IMG/VR virus record: IMGVR_UViG_3300023178_000117
Location: 1-38,249 of that record
Length of the DNA: 38,249 nt
DNA from: a virus
Reading direction: 5' to 3' (one strand)
The notes under the pieces are model-generated. The model was not told the origin of the DNA, did not search any database, and saw only the letters and a program-made list of their open reading frames with translations. Each line of letters opens with the position of its first letter. Within the stretch, counting starts at the first letter, position 1. Positions 22,520 through 30,103 of this stretch are shown here, piece after piece. A program made the translations under genes and the position numbers.

Positions 22520-23307
22520 AAACCTTAATATATCAAGTATACGTTGGCAAACGTAGTAAACTTTATGACTTTTGCACAGAGTCAGTAAAGGCTTATGCTA
22601 AACGTATAGGCGCTGATTATCAGGTACAACGGCAACCCATACTTATGATTAAACCCGATCCCTTTATGACCAATCGTAAGGGTAAAACTGGTGGTTGGGA
22701 AAAGCTGGGTTATCTTCCAATCTTTGAAAAAGAAAATGCATTTACGTTTTTAAAGACTTATGATAGTATAGCAATTATTGATAGTGACATTTATATTAGA
22801 AATAATATGAATGAATCTATCTTTGATCAAATTGGATCAAATGACTTTGCAGGTGTACTAGAAAGAGATTTACCCATTACAAAAGAACATAAGAATAAAA
22901 TTGTAAATTATTCTCGTATGCAATATCAATCTATCCGTAATGTTAATTGGCAATGGAATGATCGTGGGGCCGCCTTCTATAATATGGGTATGATGGTTAT
23001 TAACAAATCAATCACTAAATATTTGAATGGTGAAACACCTCAACAATTTTTACGTAGACCAAACTTTAAACCCTTTATTGATGGTGTAGGTCCATGGCAA
23101 TGGTCTACAGATCAGACTTTACTTAATGTCTGGGTAAAGGAATCCGGAATGAAAACCAAGAACCTAGACTGGACCTGGAATGCTCTTTATACTGCAATTG
23201 ACGATTCAAGATTATCAGAAGCAAAGTTCATTCATTTTTATTTAAAAGACAAACTACCTGCCAATGGTGAGAATGTCGAACAACTTAGAGGTATTATAAA
23301 TGATTAA
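22516..23307 (+). CDS. Glycosyltransferase, GT-A fold (second of tandem pair)
   Basis: The 263-residue protein is a paralogue of its upstream neighbour. It shares the first 14 residues, IKP-PF, the DxD motif (IDSDIYIR, Asp89-Ser-Asp91), the FYNMGMMVIN acceptor region, WSTDQTLLNVW, LDWTWNALY and KFIHFY. The many conserved active-site positions suggest both copies are functional and have diverged in specificity. It starts in an ATGA overlap and overlaps the next gene by eight bases. Confidence 0.8.
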   Translation: MKTLIYQVYVGKRSKLYDFCTESVKAYAKRIGADYQVQRQPILMIKPDPFMTNRKGKTGGWEKLGYLPIFEKENAFTFLKTYDSIAIIDSDIYIRNNMNESIFDQIGSNDFAGVLERDLPITKEHKNKIVNYSRMQYQSIRNVNWQWNDRGAAFYNMGMMVINKSITKYLNGETPQQFLRRPNFKPFIDGVGPWQWSTDQTLLNVWVKESGMKTKNLDWTWNALYTAIDDSRLSEAKFIHFYLKDKLPANGENVEQLRGIIND

Positions 23308-23905
23308 ACCTGACCTTACGGCATCAGCAACTAATCTTGAAGAATTTTATGAACAGATCACTGCAGCACAACAGGGATCTCATGGTAAAGAATATACAGA
23401 ACATCATAAGTCACTTATAGCATGTGCTAATGATCCAGATGTAAATGTTATTAAAGAATTAGGTGTTTGTCAGGGAGCCACCTTTGCGGCACTTATGATG
23501 ACAAAGCCAAAGAAGCTTATTGGTTATGATATTGCTTCTAGATATATTGATCCCTACAAACATCTATTTGATAAGTATGCTGAGGAACATAACCTTGATT
23601 ATGAGTTTCATGAAATGAGTAGTCATGACACTAGATCGGTATCTCAGGTTGATATGTTACACATTGATAGTCTTCATACACCAGCACACCTACAACAAGA
23701 ACTTCGGATGCATGCACCAAAGGTTAGAAAGTATATTGTATTACATGATACAGCTAACTTTAAGGGTTCATCTGGGCTGTTTGTTACTATTGCTAAGTAT
23801 ATTACAGAAATGGAACAACTCTGGAAAGTCCATACACATTATATTCATCGTGTAGGATATACAGTATTGGAACGTGTAAATCGTATTCAACCCGAATGGA
23901 AGTAA
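23300..23905 (+). CDS. SAM-dependent methyltransferase-like protein
   Basis: The 201-residue protein has the class I Rossmann pattern: KELGVCQGATFAALM (motif I), LIGYDIAS (acidic end of beta2) and MLHIDSLHTPAHLQQEL (the D-x-LH--- signature of Methyltransf_24 and cephalosporin-hydroxylase-like proteins). HDTANFKGSSGLF follows. It probably modifies a sugar or glycan intermediate made by its neighbours; the substrate cannot be read from sequence. Confidence 0.72.
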   Translation: MIKPDLTASATNLEEFYEQITAAQQGSHGKEYTEHHKSLIACANDPDVNVIKELGVCQGATFAALMMTKPKKLIGYDIASRYIDPYKHLFDKYAEEHNLDYEFHEMSSHDTRSVSQVDMLHIDSLHTPAHLQQELRMHAPKVRKYIVLHDTANFKGSSGLFVTIAKYITEMEQLWKVHTHYIHRVGYTVLERVNRIQPEWK

Positions 23906-23906
23906 A

Positions 23907-24476
23907 ATGAAACTTTATGAATACAAAGATCATAATGAATATGTAAATGAACAAACTAGAGCCAATGTTGTAAAGTTACATAAGGTTTGGGTTTCTAAGC
24001 AAACTATTATTCTTATCAAATCTTTGGTCAACTATGCATCAAATGTCTTATGTCATGGTACTCGAAATGGCGCTGAACAAAATTATTTTAAAGAAGAGTA
24101 TCCTGAAGCCAATATAATTGGTACAGAGATAGCATATACGGCAACACAATTTCCAATGACAGTACAACATGACTTTCATGAAGATAGAGAAGAATGGTTT
24201 GATAAGTTTGATATTGTTTATAGCAATTCATTTGATCATTCCTATGATCCTACTAAAAGTCTTACGGCCTGGAAAAAACAAATTAATGATTCAGGAAAAA
24301 TTTTTATTGAACTTATGACAGGCGATGATCAAAAGTCAAAGAGTACAGATCCATTAGAAATATCAGAAAGTGAATTTGCGGCTTTATGTGTTGAAATTGA
24401 TTTGAAAATAGAAGGTACATATAGAACAATAGGCGGTGAAGGTCGTCATTCTATTCTATATCAATTGTCAAAATGA
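23907..24476 (+). CDS. SAM-dependent methyltransferase-like protein (divergent motif I)
   Basis: The 189-residue protein has a Rossmann order: VLCHGTRNGAEQNYFKEEYP (a divergent motif I), IIGTEI, then FDIVYSNSFDHSYDPTKSLTAWKKQINDSGKIFIEL. That last segment follows the motif IV-VI layout of small-molecule methyltransferases. The unusual CHGTRNGAEQ glycine loop is seen in phage and glycan-cluster members of this fold. It overlaps the next gene (ATGA). The role is inferred from the cluster. Confidence 0.65.
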   Translation: MKLYEYKDHNEYVNEQTRANVVKLHKVWVSKQTIILIKSLVNYASNVLCHGTRNGAEQNYFKEEYPEANIIGTEIAYTATQFPMTVQHDFHEDREEWFDKFDIVYSNSFDHSYDPTKSLTAWKKQINDSGKIFIELMTGDDQKSKSTDPLEISESEFAALCVEIDLKIEGTYRTIGGEGRHSILYQLSK

Positions 24477-25159
24477 AAGTCCAAATAATCTATATTGATA
24501 CCGAGAAGTCAAAAAAACAGGCCCAGACTTCTTTAAAGTCATTTAAGATGTATGGCTGGGATGCAGAGTTATATGAAGGTATTACTCCTTCTACTTTAGA
24601 TGAAAATGACTTTCCCTATAAAGATCTAAAGGATGGTAGATTAGAAGCCTTTAAATATAATGAGCCACATAAGTATCCCATAAAGAAAAGTTGTCTATTT
24701 AATAATTTAAAATTTGCTGAGAGAGTTATAGAAGCAAATGAACCAATGGTGTTTGCAGAACATGACTCTCTTTGCATTAGTAAACCTGAAGAATATTTCT
24801 TTACCGATTATTTGTTTTTATCTTTTGAGTATGCCTTTAGTCCCCCCACAGCATTAGCCAAAGAACCCTTTCTAAGTTATAAAACACCCTTTGGTATTGG
24901 TATATCCGATTTTCCTGGTGATTACCCGTTGCGTTATTATAGAGATACATTATATAATAATCATATTATGAGTCCGGGTACAGCATGTTATGCTTTATCT
25001 CCTACAGGTGCAAGAAAGATATTGGCCGCAGCAGAACGTAATGGTTTGGAACAATCTGATTTTATTTACAATTCATATAATGTTTCAATGCAATATGTTA
25101 ATCCAAGTCCCGTCAGATATCAAAAAGAAAACCTCAATACATCACATGTGATAATATGA
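24473..25159 (+). CDS. GT25-like glycosyltransferase (LPS type)
   Basis: The 228-residue protein contains KKSCLFNNLKFAERVIEANEPMVFAEHDSLC. This resembles the GT25 / LPS-glycosyltransferase region in which an acidic EHD motif replaces DxD. MSPGTACYALSPTGARKIL follows as the acceptor-side element. The N-terminus shows the typical KxxSLKSFKMYGWDAELYEGI opening. It is one of three consecutive GT25-like genes. The sugar is unknown. Confidence 0.72.
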   Translation: MKVQIIYIDTEKSKKQAQTSLKSFKMYGWDAELYEGITPSTLDENDFPYKDLKDGRLEAFKYNEPHKYPIKKSCLFNNLKFAERVIEANEPMVFAEHDSLCISKPEEYFFTDYLFLSFEYAFSPPTALAKEPFLSYKTPFGIGISDFPGDYPLRYYRDTLYNNHIMSPGTACYALSPTGARKILAAAERNGLEQSDFIYNSYNVSMQYVNPSPVRYQKENLNTSHVII

Positions 25160-25848
25160 AAACATATGCTATAGTCATAAAAGATTCTGAAGTATCGGAA
25201 TTTGGATACAATAACCTTTTAACTAGTTCAAAAAAGGTTAAAAACGATTTTGAAGTAAATCGATTTGATGCTATAGTTCCAAAAGACGTTGATAAACTTC
25301 TTATGATATATGGATTAAAATGGAACTATCCATGGAGTGGTGAAGTCATAGACATGCAATCCGGTTTGGTTAAAAGAGCATATGTTACCGCAAATCCTAA
25401 AGCAAGAATAGCATGTGCTCTTAGTCACTATACATTATGGAAAAAAGCGTCTATGATGGATGAACCTATTTTGATTATGGAACATGATGCATATTTTCAA
25501 AATAAAATAGATTTTGATCCTAAAGAATGTAAGGGTAACATAATTGGAATTAATAATCCTTTGGGTTGTACTCGCAGGGCCAATCTTTATTATGAATCAA
25601 TTTTATCTAAGCAAGATAAATTTCAATTGGTACCATATATTGATGATCAAAAGATACCTCAAGGCCTAGCCGGAAATTCATCATATATAATTAACAGAAA
25701 AGGCGCAGAAGATATGTTAAAATTGGTTAACGAATATGGTCTGTGGCCCAATGATGCTTTGATGTGTCGCCAACTAGTGCAGGGGTTATATGTCACTAGA
25801 AAATTTTATACTCATATTCAAAATCTAAAGAGCACCACAACGCTATGA
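25156..25848 (+). CDS. GT25-like glycosyltransferase (second of three)
   Basis: The 230-residue protein has ARIACALSHYTLWKKASMMDEPILIMEHDAYF, the GT25 core with EHDA (about residues 108-111). PQGLAGNSSYIINRKGAEDML is the second conserved block. SHYTLWKK is shared with the following gene (SHYSLWKK), so the two appear to be diverged duplicates. It starts in an ATGA overlap and is in a cytoplasmic glycan cluster. Confidence 0.75.
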   Translation: MKTYAIVIKDSEVSEFGYNNLLTSSKKVKNDFEVNRFDAIVPKDVDKLLMIYGLKWNYPWSGEVIDMQSGLVKRAYVTANPKARIACALSHYTLWKKASMMDEPILIMEHDAYFQNKIDFDPKECKGNIIGINNPLGCTRRANLYYESILSKQDKFQLVPYIDDQKIPQGLAGNSSYIINRKGAEDMLKLVNEYGLWPNDALMCRQLVQGLYVTRKFYTHIQNLKSTTTL

Positions 25849-26498
25849 AAAACTACGTAATTACAATTATGGATAATCCCAATTCTGTAGAGGTGGCCGA
25901 AAGATGTATTTCTTCGGGGCAACGTTTTGGTATGCCCATAGAAAAGTTTGAGGCCATAACTCCTAAATCTGATTTGACGGAATTAATGGCAAAGGAAAAA
26001 ATAAAAAAGGAAGGTTTTGAAGAGCGCTGGTCACGTATGCCAGAATGTATGTCAGCATTTATGTCACACTATAGTTTGTGGAAAAAATCTGTAGAATTAA
26101 ATGAAGAGATTACCATATTTGAACATGATGCTGTTATTATGGATCCTATACCATACATAAATGATTATAGAGGTTGTATATCTTTTGGTAGACCTTCTTA
26201 TGGTAGATATAATAATCCTCCCAGTCTTGGAGTCAATGGTTTAATTTCTAAACCCTACTTTCCGGGAGCTCATGCATATAGAGTCAAACCTAACATAGCA
26301 CAATTACTTATTGACGAAGCAAAGTATCATGCTCGTCCTACTGATGTATTTTTAAACATAAACACCTTTCCATTTTTAGAAGAATATTATCCATGGCCAG
26401 TAGAGGCCCATGATTCCTTTACGACCATACAAAATGAAAATGGAATTCAAGCCAAACATAATTATGTAAAATTAAAAGATAAGTATGAGATCATTTAA
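25845..26498 (+). CDS. GT25-like glycosyltransferase (third of three)
   Basis: The 217-residue protein has CMSAFMSHYSLWKKSVELNEEITIFEHDAVIM, the same GT25 core with EHDA. FPGAHAYRVKPNIAQLLIDEAK matches the second block of the upstream copies, and the C-terminus is a FTTIQN-like element. It overlaps the next gene by one base (TAATG). As with its neighbours, the acceptor is unknown. Confidence 0.75.
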   Translation: MKNYVITIMDNPNSVEVAERCISSGQRFGMPIEKFEAITPKSDLTELMAKEKIKKEGFEERWSRMPECMSAFMSHYSLWKKSVELNEEITIFEHDAVIMDPIPYINDYRGCISFGRPSYGRYNNPPSLGVNGLISKPYFPGAHAYRVKPNIAQLLIDEAKYHARPTDVFLNINTFPFLEEYYPWPVEAHDSFTTIQNENGIQAKHNYVKLKDKYEII

Positions 26499-27136
26499 TG
26501 TTGATACCAAAACAAATTGAACACTACCTTGATGTACCAGGGTTTAATAATCCTAAACATTTAGACGCACTAGCAGAAACCGCAAGTAGCATTCAACCCG
26601 GATCGAGAGTATTAGAAATAGGCCCCGCGTTTGGTTGTTCTACTTGGGTGTTGATGACAAATCTACAAAAGGGGGTTGAGTTACATACATGTGATACATT
26701 TGGTATGAACCACCCAGCTCTTAAACAAAGACATTATAATGGTGTTATGGCAAAGCATGGACACAATTCAGCCATATCATATGCTATGAATCTTTATCTT
26801 GAAAAAGATCACAGAACATTGTTTAATCATAATGTCAATCAACATCCAAGGCGTTATGAAGTACTTAAAGAAATTCATGCATATCCCAGCTTGGAATTAT
26901 TGGCTAAAGATACTAATTGGGATATGGTCTACATTGATGGTTTACATTCATATGAAAATGTATCAGCTGAATTAAACTTCTTGAAGGATGTACCACTTCT
27001 ATGTGGTGATGATTATCATCCCGCACATCCCGGTACCATGCAGGCCATTGATGAGTTTGTTGCTAAAAGAAAATTAAAATTAGTACATCACGAATTTGAT
27101 ACTGGTTCAGGATTTTGGAAGATTGATAATGCATAA
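26498..27136 (+). CDS. Class I SAM-dependent methyltransferase (Methyltransf_24-like)
   Basis: The 212-residue protein is a clear class I enzyme: VLEIGPAFGCSTWVL (motif I with GxxxG), LHTCDTFG (acidic residue after beta2), WDMVYIDGLHSYENVSAELNFLK (the DGxHxYxxxxxD/E family signature) and PLLCGDDYHPAHPGTMQAIDEF. Members often O-methylate sugars. It has better motifs than the two other methyltransferase-like genes in the cluster. Confidence 0.8.
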   Translation: MLIPKQIEHYLDVPGFNNPKHLDALAETASSIQPGSRVLEIGPAFGCSTWVLMTNLQKGVELHTCDTFGMNHPALKQRHYNGVMAKHGHNSAISYAMNLYLEKDHRTLFNHNVNQHPRRYEVLKEIHAYPSLELLAKDTNWDMVYIDGLHSYENVSAELNFLKDVPLLCGDDYHPAHPGTMQAIDEFVAKRKLKLVHHEFDTGSGFWKIDNA

Positions 27137-27740
27137 AAAATTATTCATAACGGGATGTGATAAGAAAACAAGATGGATGTTACCTTGGTTTGAACAAAAC
27201 TTTAGGAAACATAATCCCGATGCTTTGTTACATGTATATGATTTTGATAAAGAATTTTTATCCGAAAGTCATTGGTTTAAAAAACCAGCCGCCATGTTGG
27301 ATGCTACAAGACGTGCTCATAAGGTTTGTTGGCTGGATACAGATTGTCAGGTTAAAGATAATATTGAAAACATATTTGAATATACTTTACCAAATAAATT
27401 GTGTATGGTAGAAGATGTTCCGTGGTCTATACGTAGAGGAGAGACTTGGCACAACTCAGGGGTAGTAGCATTTCAAAACAGGCCTATTATATTACGAGAA
27501 TGGGTTAAGCAGATAAAGAATGTAACTGATACAACCAATCCTATGTTTGGAGATCAAGATGTACTTCATGCCATTCTCAGACAGGAAATGAATAGGTTAA
27601 TATATATTAGAGATCTTCCAAGAAAATTTAACACACTCAGATTAGATTTGCTTGATAAGTCTGCTCCCGAAAAAATTAGTATCATGCACTGGACTGGTGC
27701 AAAAGGTAAAGAATATATTAGAGAAATGATTAATGTCTAG
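27129..27740 (+). CDS. GT8-like glycosyltransferase
   Basis: I chose ATG 27129 (MHKKLFITG), overlapping the upstream stop, over an upstream in-frame start. The 203-residue protein has VCWLDTDCQVK with the DxD motif (Asp-Thr-Asp), ETWHNSGVVAFQ, FGDQDVLHAIL and MHWTGAKGKEY. These correspond in order to the acceptor-binding and final His/Gly/Lys elements of GT8 enzymes. It is the fourth GT-A-type enzyme group in the cluster. Confidence 0.78.
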   Translation: MHKKLFITGCDKKTRWMLPWFEQNFRKHNPDALLHVYDFDKEFLSESHWFKKPAAMLDATRRAHKVCWLDTDCQVKDNIENIFEYTLPNKLCMVEDVPWSIRRGETWHNSGVVAFQNRPIILREWVKQIKNVTDTTNPMFGDQDVLHAILRQEMNRLIYIRDLPRKFNTLRLDLLDKSAPEKISIMHWTGAKGKEYIREMINV

Positions 27741-28329
27741 AGTTGCTCATATTATCGGTAATGGTGATAACCATTCTTTATATAAACCCGCTAAGGGCAT
27801 TAAGATTACTTGTAATCTACCACCACAGGAAATTGCAAACACATATGCAAGCTGCATTGTAGATTTTAAAATGTGCCATGCCCTCACTGAAGGTTCTGTG
27901 CAGATTCCTGGAAATTGGGTTATGGGATATAGACCCAAGATTTGGTATGAACAAAACAAGGGTAATTTTAAGATGAGGTTTGGTCATAAGATCAGAGAGT
28001 TCTATACCGTATTGCCTGAATATGCGGGTAACTATACAAATCTTAATTGTGGTCATTTCGCCGCACACTATACAGCAAATAAACTGAGAGCCGACGAAAT
28101 ACATCTATACGGCTTCGATTCTTTGTTTGATATGAATTTAAGAAGTACCACTGATTTTATAATTAATTCAGATCGTGGAGCTACTAATAACGTGAGACTT
28201 AATGATCGTTGGCGACCTATCTGGAAAAGTATCTTTGAAGAATTTAAAAATACTCAATGGGTACTACATCACAATCATCCTAACCTTAAATTTCCAAAAG
28301 GTGATAATGTAGAAATAAAAGTGCATTGA
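27733..28329 (+). CDS. Glycan-cluster protein, possible DUF115 / GT42-like fold
   Basis: The 198-residue protein has HIIGNGDNHSLYKPAKGIKITCNLPP at the start and NCGHFAAHYTANKLRADEIHLYGFDSLFD later. GNG-S at the start and the G-AA-YxA--L-A-EIHLYGFD block resemble DUF115 or CST-I (GT42) sialyltransferase-like proteins. I see no full active site, so this is a weak guess. It is the last gene of the glycan cluster and overlaps its neighbour by eight bases. A dyad promoter follows. Confidence 0.55.
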   Translation: MSRVAHIIGNGDNHSLYKPAKGIKITCNLPPQEIANTYASCIVDFKMCHALTEGSVQIPGNWVMGYRPKIWYEQNKGNFKMRFGHKIREFYTVLPEYAGNYTNLNCGHFAAHYTANKLRADEIHLYGFDSLFDMNLRSTTDFIINSDRGATNNVRLNDRWRPIWKSIFEEFKNTQWVLHHNHPNLKFPKGDNVEIKVH

Positions 28330-28334
28330 CCCCG

Positions 28335-28372
28335 TTGACATTTGATTTCAGATGAACTATATTACTAATATA
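28335..28372 (+). promoter_or_regulatory. Sigma-70-like promoter with perfect dyad
   Basis: TTGACA (28335-28340), 17-base spacer and TATATT (28358-28363). TATATTA-C-TAATATA (28358-28372) is a perfect dyad. The leader has GAAGGAGAATC before ATG 28386. The spacer is very close to that of the 3750 promoter. Confidence 0.85.
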
Positions 28373-28385
28373 GAAGGAGAATCAA

Positions 28386-28550
28386 ATGAAAACATTTACT
28401 ATCATCATCTCAGAAGAACAACTATCTCAATTACAATCTGCTTTATGCGCAGATATCTTCTATACAGAAGAAGGTAATTATCTTATCGGTATGATTCAGG
28501 ATGTTCTAGATCAAAAAGAAGAAGATATCATCAACGATTTTACATCTTAG
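28386..28550 (+). CDS. Small early-type protein, 54 aa
   Basis: GAAGGAGA lies upstream, behind a dyad promoter. It encodes 54 residues: a beta-like MKTFTIIISEEQLSQLQSAL start, then an acidic helix LIGMIQDVLDQKEEDIINDF. The MKTFTIIISEEQLSQL pattern looks like a small DNA- or protein-binding switch of early phage genes, but no family is recognised. Confidence 0.65.
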   Translation: MKTFTIIISEEQLSQLQSALCADIFYTEEGNYLIGMIQDVLDQKEEDIINDFTS

Positions 28551-28559
28551 GATAATAAA

Positions 28560-28994
28560 TTGTTAGTCTTAGAATTCCAAACCAAAACAGCAAAGTATCG
28601 GCAGAAGGCTATTCAGCAGGCTGTCGATTTTGCTTTCTGTGAACTTATGCCTCGGGTTAGAAAGCCGATTTATATAAATATTCGTACGATACGTAAGTTA
28701 GCAGAAAAGCAAGGAGTTTACGGCGACTGTATGGATGAAGGAGATCGTGAGTTTACGATCCGCATCGATGTATCTCTTCCCCTAGATGAAATGATATCAA
28801 CAATTCTCCATGAGATGGTTCATGTGTGGCAGTACGTCTCTAAACGTATGATCCAAAATTGGGTACATGAGGTACGATTTGCAAAGCAGGTGTATAGTTC
28901 TGATATGCCGTATGATGATCGCCCCTGGGAAATAGAAGCGCATCGTGTAGAGAAAGAATTAAAGGAAAAATGGGATGGACTTAGACGGTATTGA
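28560..28994 (+). CDS. HExxH zincin-like protein (SprT-like), TTG start
   Basis: The start is TTG at 28560 with AGGA seven bases upstream; no closer ATG fits the frame. The 144-residue protein has ILHEMVHVWQY with His84-Glu85-x-x-His88, the zinc protease signature. PWEIEAHRVE (Glu124 or Glu126) could give the third ligand. It resembles phage SprT-like or minimal zincin domains. The substrate is unknown; a role in host protein cleavage is possible but not shown. Confidence 0.7.
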   Translation: MLVLEFQTKTAKYRQKAIQQAVDFAFCELMPRVRKPIYINIRTIRKLAEKQGVYGDCMDEGDREFTIRIDVSLPLDEMISTILHEMVHVWQYVSKRMIQNWVHEVRFAKQVYSSDMPYDDRPWEIEAHRVEKELKEKWDGLRRY

Positions 28995-29268
28995 AAAAGC
29001 ATGTATTGATATATGCGATGACAATCCTAATATGCTTATACCATGGTATTTAATGGCAGCCTATGCTTATTATGTTGAAGATGATCCAATATTGAGTGAT
29101 AATAGGTTTGATCAAATGGCAAAACGTATTTTGCATGTTTGGGATGATATAACACATATGCATAAAGAGTGTCTCACTCAAGATATGTTAAAGGCAGGAA
29201 CATTTATTGGTGATTACCCCTCACGTATTAAAGGAGCATTGGATGACCTCAGACACGCCTACCGATGA
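28975..29268 (+). CDS. Small protein resembling LigA N-terminal helical domain, 97 aa
   Basis: It starts inside the zincin gene with AAAGGA upstream. YAYYVEDDPILSDNRFDQMAKRIL looks like the N-terminal Ia domain of NAD-dependent DNA ligases (YYVLD-P-ISDAEYD). There is no catalytic lysine domain, so it is not a ligase. It could be an isolated NMN-binding-type domain or chance similarity. The neighbouring genes give no stronger hint. Confidence 0.58.
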   Translation: MDLDGIEKACIDICDDNPNMLIPWYLMAAYAYYVEDDPILSDNRFDQMAKRILHVWDDITHMHKECLTQDMLKAGTFIGDYPSRIKGALDDLRHAYR

Positions 29269-29416
29269 CCCTATTGACGGAATTGATTTGAACAACTTAG
29301 GTGGATGGACTAGTTATGACAGTAGTAGAATGCGCGAGAAGAATAATGGAGAAGGATTGGGAGGGGATTCAGGAGATCGATATCAAAACTCTTGGGTACG
29401 CCTTGGTGATGGTTGA
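29243..29416 (+). CDS. Small acidic protein, 57 aa
   Basis: ATG 29243 has AAGGAG six bases upstream, inside the preceding gene. It encodes 57 residues, MTSDTPTDDPIDGIDLNNLGG then a Gly/Asn/Ser-rich region and SWVRLGDG at the end. It is mostly disordered by composition. No family is recognised. Confidence 0.55.
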   Translation: MTSDTPTDDPIDGIDLNNLGGWTSYDSSRMREKNNGEGLGGDSGDRYQNSWVRLGDG

Positions 29417-29454
29417 AGCCGTAAAAAAAAGTTAATTTATTTTGAAAATAACCG

Positions 29455-29492
29455 TTGACATTTCTGGATAGATGCCCTATATTATTAACATA
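29455..29492 (+). promoter_or_regulatory. Sigma-70-like promoter with near-perfect dyad
   Basis: TTGACA (29455-29460), 17-base spacer and TATATT (29478-29483). TATATTA-T-TAACATA (29478-29492) is one base away from a perfect dyad. The leader GATGAAGGAGAATGAAA leads to ATG 29511. Confidence 0.85.
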
Positions 29493-29510
29493 GGATGAAG
29501 GAGAATGAAA

Positions 29511-29888
29511 ATGGCTTTTACTTTTGCAAATGAACTGATCTCAGATCTTCATAAAGATGCTTATGGTTTTCGCCCATCTCAACGTTTCTTTGATGATTGG
29601 AAATCATATTCTGACGAAGAGAAGCAAGAGGTTTGGGATGCTTTGATTCATACGATGGAGTATAATCAAAAAGAAGAAGCTCGTCATGAAGCTGATAACC
29701 TAAATAAGTTTCGTGAAACGGTTCGTAAAGTAATGAATACATGTGGTGTAGCATGGAACGACGCTATTGATTATCTTTGGGATGCCGAAGATGATACTAC
29801 TGATTTTGATTATTTCCTTTGGAATTATGGAATTGGTTATAACGATCGTCGCAATATACGTAAGCTATATGAGGAGGCTGCACAATGA
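29511..29888 (+). CDS. Conserved T4-like phage protein, 125 aa
   Basis: AAGGAG lies seven bases before ATG 29511; an in-frame ATG at 29505 is too close to the site. The protein starts MAFTFANELISDLHKDAYGFRPSQRFFDDWKSYSDEEKQEVWDAL. The SDLHKDA-GFRPS--F--W pattern is one I recall from many T4-like phages without known function. An acidic helical C-terminus follows (WDAEDDTTDFDYFLWNYG). It is early-type by promoter. Confidence 0.7.
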   Translation: MAFTFANELISDLHKDAYGFRPSQRFFDDWKSYSDEEKQEVWDALIHTMEYNQKEEARHEADNLNKFRETVRKVMNTCGVAWNDAIDYLWDAEDDTTDFDYFLWNYGIGYNDRRNIRKLYEEAAQ

Positions 29889-30103
29889 TGTTAAGTGGTG
29901 ATCTGCAGGGAGCAATGGTTTTACATATTCTTGAGAAAGGATGGCATCAGCCTTTCGTTGATGGTAAAGCCAATGAATATCAAATAGAAGAAGCTATTAC
30001 GGTTGGTTTGTATCAAGGAGACATACCTCCTTTAGATCAAGATGACGTTGATGTCATAATCTCTCTGGTAAATGATTTAATTAAAAATTATGGTACAGTA
30101 TGA
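29885..30103 (+). CDS. Hypothetical protein, 72 aa
   Basis: It starts in an ATGA overlap with the upstream stop, with GAGGAGG nine bases upstream. It encodes 72 mostly helical residues (MLSGDLQGAMVLHILEKGWHQPF and DDVDVIISLVNDLIKNYG). No motif is recognised. It overlaps the next gene by four bases, placing it in the same early-type unit as the 125-aa protein. Confidence 0.6.
   Translation: MMLSGDLQGAMVLHILEKGWHQPFVDGKANEYQIEEAITVGLYQGDIPPLDQDDVDVIISLVNDLIKNYGTV

Noticed and set aside
28673-28680. TATAAATA inside the HExxH gene
   Set aside because: It encodes conserved-looking residues (IYINIR) in mid-gene and no start codon follows at a suitable distance.
28975-29268. Call as NAD-dependent DNA ligase
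   Set aside because: There is only a short similarity to the N-terminal helical domain, no catalytic Lys domain and only 97 residues.
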